The position numbers and the translations under genes were made by a program. Below are positions 61,768 through 64,000 of a DNA stretch of 64,000 nt, piece by piece; position 1 is the stretch's first letter, and the number at the start of each line of letters is the position of its first letter. Source of the stretch: AV40 sp035568175 (GTDB lineage: Bacteria > Verrucomicrobiota > Verrucomicrobiia > Chthoniobacterales > UBA10450); NCBI GenBank assembly GCA_035568175.1, contig DATMON010000004.1, positions 310,001 through 374,000 on the forward strand, in the 5' to 3' direction. The notes under the pieces were generated by a model. The model made no database searches and was not told the DNA's origin. It saw only the letters and a list, made by a program, of their open reading frames with translations.

Positions 61768-62850
61768 ATGGACATACAAAGGAAAATAATTCTCTATGCG
61801 TGGCTGCTGGCCGCGGTTCTGGGACTAACATTGATCCTCCTGACCAGATCGAAATCGTCGAGTGATAAGAACCTTTCGGCCGCAATCATCGGCACGTGGA
61901 AAGGAGTTGATCTGGACGAGACCGATCAATTTCGTGAAGACGGCAGCGTTCTGGTGGAGGGCCAAGGCAAGAAAGGCGTTTTGAAATTCAGCGTTTTCGA
62001 TTCTCATCGGCTCCAGTTCGTTTTCGAAGGACAGCCGCCGCGTATCTATAAAGATGTTTCAATCAAAGCCGACCGGTTGACCATGACGAACGCAACGACC
62101 GGTGACACGATTAGTTATACCCGGATTGAGTCAACCAAGGACCTGTCGCTGCAACAAACGAAGAACACGAGGTTGGCCTCGCCTTCTCCGTTGCCGTCGG
62201 ACCAGCCCAGACAGATACCTCCACCACCGGTAGCGCCTCAACAGCAGACGACATCAAAAAAAACGGGGAAACTCAAGGATGACATTCTCGGGAAATGGAA
62301 GTTACCCGGACAAAACGAAACTAACGAGTGGCTGGAAGACGGCACTGTTGTTATGACAGATAATCAAGGAAAGGCGACCAAGTATCGGTACATGATTCTT
62401 AATTCCAACGTTAAGATCTTCCCGGAGGACGAAAATCCTACGACCGCCGATATGTTTTTGGCTGAGATCGACGGCGACATTCTGAGCCTAACGACTCCCA
62501 CTCAGGATGGGCCTGTCACCGAGCGCTTTGTTCGGGTCAATGCCAATGGCACGACAGCGCAAGCGTCGCTGCCACAGATCCCTACTTCGTTGGATAGCAA
62601 CGGTATTCTGGGCAAATGGAGAAGCAAGAACAGCGACGAAGTGCTTGTGTTCTCGCAGAATGGAACCTTCCAATTCGGAGAAGACAAAGGTCGATGGCAG
62701 ATAGTGGGCGGTCAGGTTGTGGCCAAAGAGGCCAGCGGCGCGATCACGTGGAAAATGACGCTATCGCCTGACCGACAACAACTTTCCGGACATTTCTCAA
62801 GGCTCATCCATAATATGGGCGTCGCGGGCGCCGTCACCGTGACCCGTTAA
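61768..62850 (+). CDS. membrane-anchored protein with three lipocalin-like domains
   Basis: A 360-residue protein. One N-terminal membrane segment (8-26) is followed by three domains of about 80 residues each: 40-120 (IIGTWKGVDLDETDQFREDG), 172-257 (DILGKWKLPGQNETNEWLED, GTVVMTD) and 279-358 (GILGKWRSKNSDEVLVFSQN, GTFQFGEDKG). Each starts with LxGxW and continues FxxDGxxx, and the kinase ectodomain has the same pattern. The repeats suggest a periplasmic ligand- or partner-binding array matched to the kinase. It is last in the FHA operon. Fold assignment is by pattern only. Confidence 0.75.
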   Translation: MDIQRKIILYAWLLAAVLGLTLILLTRSKSSSDKNLSAAIIGTWKGVDLDETDQFREDGSVLVEGQGKKGVLKFSVFDSHRLQFVFEGQPPRIYKDVSIKADRLTMTNATTGDTISYTRIESTKDLSLQQTKNTRLASPSPLPSDQPRQIPPPPVAPQQQTTSKKTGKLKDDILGKWKLPGQNETNEWLEDGTVVMTDNQGKATKYRYMILNSNVKIFPEDENPTTADMFLAEIDGDILSLTTPTQDGPVTERFVRVNANGTTAQASLPQIPTSLDSNGILGKWRSKNSDEVLVFSQNGTFQFGEDKGRWQIVGGQVVAKEASGAITWKMTLSPDRQQLSGHFSRLIHNMGVAGAVTVTR

Positions 62851-62881
62851 GCCTGGCACTGAAGGCCTGACAAACCCACCT

Positions 62882-63490
62882 TTATTTCTTCGTGTCGCCA
62901 TCGTCCGATTTCTTCCGAAGCGTCTTGAGGAGACTGCTCTCTGCCGGCGCTGCTGCTCCACTGGGAGCGACCGATGGACTTGTATTTGGGGAAGGCTTCG
63001 TTTCCGAAGCAGAAGTAATAAGGTTTCCTCTCCCATCATAAACGTTTCCGTTCTTATCTGTGATGGTCATGTGATCTCTTTTGTCAAAAACGTATTGTCC
63101 GTCCGAGCTCAAGGCCAACCAGATACTTCCGCCGGAGCTACACTTTTTACATTCCGCCAGCGCTTGATCCCCGGCCGGATCAGTACTGGCGCCGCTTCCG
63201 TAGCTCCAACCAGCGCCATAACAGGATTTGTCCCCTCCCAAGCCGAGCGCGCAAAATCCTCTGTTGACCCAACAGGCAATCGTTGCATCAGGAGCGTCGC
63301 AATCCTTTAACGCACCATCCTCGGCCGATTTACGGCTACTACGATCGTAGGCATAACCGTATTTTCCAGTCGATGGCGAGTACGCGATCGCGGCAAAGCT
63401 ACGCTCGCTAATCGTGATGGTTTTATGCTCCCCGGCGTGGCTGAGCACCACGACAAATGCCAATGCGACCGCGATAGAGGCCGTCTTCAC
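62882..63490 (-). CDS. secreted DUF4189-domain protein
   Basis: A 202-residue protein from the GTG at 63490, giving a signal peptide MKTASIAVALAFVVVLSHAG; an ATG at 63550 would add 20 residues ahead of it. The mature N-terminal 90 residues match DUF4189: SFAAIAYSPSTGKYGYAYDR, EDGALKDCDAPDATIACWVN and LGGDKSCYGAGWSYG, with Cys pairs probably bridged. A Ser/Pro-rich basic tail follows. The domain is found in secreted proteins of unknown role. It is convergent with the operon that ends at 62850. Confidence 0.78.
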   Translation of the reverse strand: MKTASIAVALAFVVVLSHAGEHKTITISERSFAAIAYSPSTGKYGYAYDRSSRKSAEDGALKDCDAPDATIACWVNRGFCALGLGGDKSCYGAGWSYGSGASTDPAGDQALAECKKCSSGGSIWLALSSDGQYVFDKRDHMTITDKNGNVYDGRGNLITSASETKPSPNTSPSVAPSGAAAPAESSLLKTLRKKSDDGDTKK

Positions 63491-63657
63491 GCAAGTATAA
63501 AGTACCAAATGCGATCCATTCAGTCCAGATTCATCTGGCAAAGCTCCCAAATCGGATTTGTTAGGAGCTGGACAAGCAAAATTCGTGATGCTTGACGGCT
63601 ACGTCGGCAAAGGAATCAGCTTTTTTCAAAATGACTCAAATATTCAGTGAATCTACA

Positions 63658-63675
63658 GCCAGTCCGGCTCGGACC
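63658..63675. repeat. dispersed 18-base repeat abutting tRNA-Arg
   Basis: GCCAGTCCGGCTCGGACC, identical to 44788-44805. It ends exactly at the base next to the tRNA-Arg 3' end (discriminator at 63676). Confidence 0.7.
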
Positions 63676-63749
63676 TGCGCCCGGCGGGGGTCGAACCCAC
63701 AACCTTTAGCTCCGGAGGCTAACGCTCTATCCAGTTGAGCTACGGGCGC
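63676..63749 (-). tRNA. tRNA-Arg(CCG)
   Basis: 74 nt on the minus strand. The acceptor is GCGCCCG/CGGGCGC, the D arm GCTC/GAGC, the anticodon arm TTAGC-CTCCGGA-GCTAA with anticodon CCG, and the T arm GTGGG-TTCGACC-CCCGC. The discriminator is A and the CCA is not encoded. It lies between the DUF4189 gene and rplS, reading away from rplS. Confidence 0.95.
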
Positions 63750-63774
63750 GATGAACGCCCAAAATAACCCAATT

Positions 63775-63850
63775 TAATGATTTAGCGATTCAGTGATTCA
63801 ACGATTTCGCTGCTTAATCGCTAAATCTCTAAATCGTTAAGTCGCTGAAT
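63775..63850. repeat. ATTTAGCGATT-type repeat ahead of rplS
   Basis: Contains several ATTTAGCGATT/AATCGCTAAAT units with inverted symmetry (TGATTTAGCGATTCAG and TTAATCGCTAAATC). AAATCGTTAAGTCGCTGA (63831-63848) matches the minus strand of 41231-41248 exactly. It occupies the space upstream of rplS, where a leader or promoter would be expected. Confidence 0.7.
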
Positions 63851-63921
63851 AGGAACTGCGTTTGCAATTCCGCTGGACCTGTTGCAAAGTCTCAGCCCTT
63901 CCCCCTCCCAGAGCTCACGTT

Positions 63922-64000
63922 ATGAACCGCATGATCGATCTCATTGAAAAAGAACAGCAGAAGGGCGATGCCAACAGTTTCAAGGTTGGCGACAGCGTTC
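63922..64000 (+). CDS. rplS: ribosomal protein bL19, cut by the window end
   Basis: The first 26 codons encode MNRMIDLIEKEQQKGDANSF then KVGDSV, which matches the bL19 N-terminus (helix followed by F-x-x-GD-x-V). The rest lies to the right of the window. bL19 sits at the subunit interface of the 50S particle. No strong ribosome-binding site is seen; a dispersed repeat lies shortly upstream. Confidence 0.8.
   Translation, partial: MNRMIDLIEKEQQKGDANSFKVGDSV

Overview
The window looks like a piece of a chromosome from a Gram-negative, probably soil-dwelling member of the Verrucomicrobiota. The case rests on an LPS gene (lpxD), a PEP-CTERM sorted protein, a tandem pair of PilB/GspE ATPases, and many short palindromic repeats that spill into coding sequence. 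The phylum assignment is inference; no rRNA gene is present. Gene density is high and most genes are housekeeping. Two tRNA genes are present, both without an encoded CCA: Ala(CGC) at 10797-10869 and Arg(CCG) at 63676-63749.

Layout. 1-10 kb: serA (cut by the left edge), a DUF2723 membrane protein, an EamA exporter coupled to a ferritin-VIT1 iron exporter (MbfA-like), a LolA-like secreted protein and a large secreted beta-propeller protein. 10-12 kb: tRNA-Ala carrying a GIY-YIG mini-element flanked by a copy of the tRNA 3' end, a secreted protein, and a broken GNAT gene next to a CTACGG microsatellite. 11.9-14.8 kb: a LanB-like dehydratase translationally coupled to an orphan ParA. 14.9-22.1 kb: a response regulator-kinase fusion, a ketosynthase with altered catalytic residues, and two coupled sensor kinases. 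22.3-30 kb: class I aldolase, lpxD, a response regulator, yacP, an envelope coiled-coil protein, glgC and glmS.

30-35 kb: type II secretion/type IV pilus operon (two PilB/GspE, PilC/GspF, pseudopilin). 35-42 kb, minus strand: an OmpA-type protein, the biosynthetic run dapF-dapA-dapB-folK-panB, and trpA; a secreted cysteine hydrolase lies between. 42-48.5 kb: queE, a glycosyltransferase-like protein, a C26 amidotransferase, a DUF885 protein, a POT peptide transporter and a lipoprotein. 48.6-55 kb: ftsK, a RodZ-like protein, rimO, a small anchored protein, thioredoxin and a response regulator, all on the plus strand.

55.4-63.5 kb is the most unusual part. A PEP-CTERM protein built of near-identical 43-residue repeats is followed by a Ser/Thr kinase with a periplasmic sensor-like domain and a PP2C phosphatase (minus strand). 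Divergent from these is a plus-strand operon of an FHA/zinc-ribbon protein, a MotA/TolQ-like protein, a MotB-like protein with a non-OmpA ectodomain, a low-complexity secreted protein, and a membrane protein with three copies of a fold resembling the kinase ectodomain. I read this as a candidate phospho-regulated, proton-driven envelope complex. The window ends with tRNA-Arg and the first 26 codons of rplS.

A second theme is dispersed repeats that supply start codons, stop codons, leader peptides or internal segments of otherwise ordinary genes.
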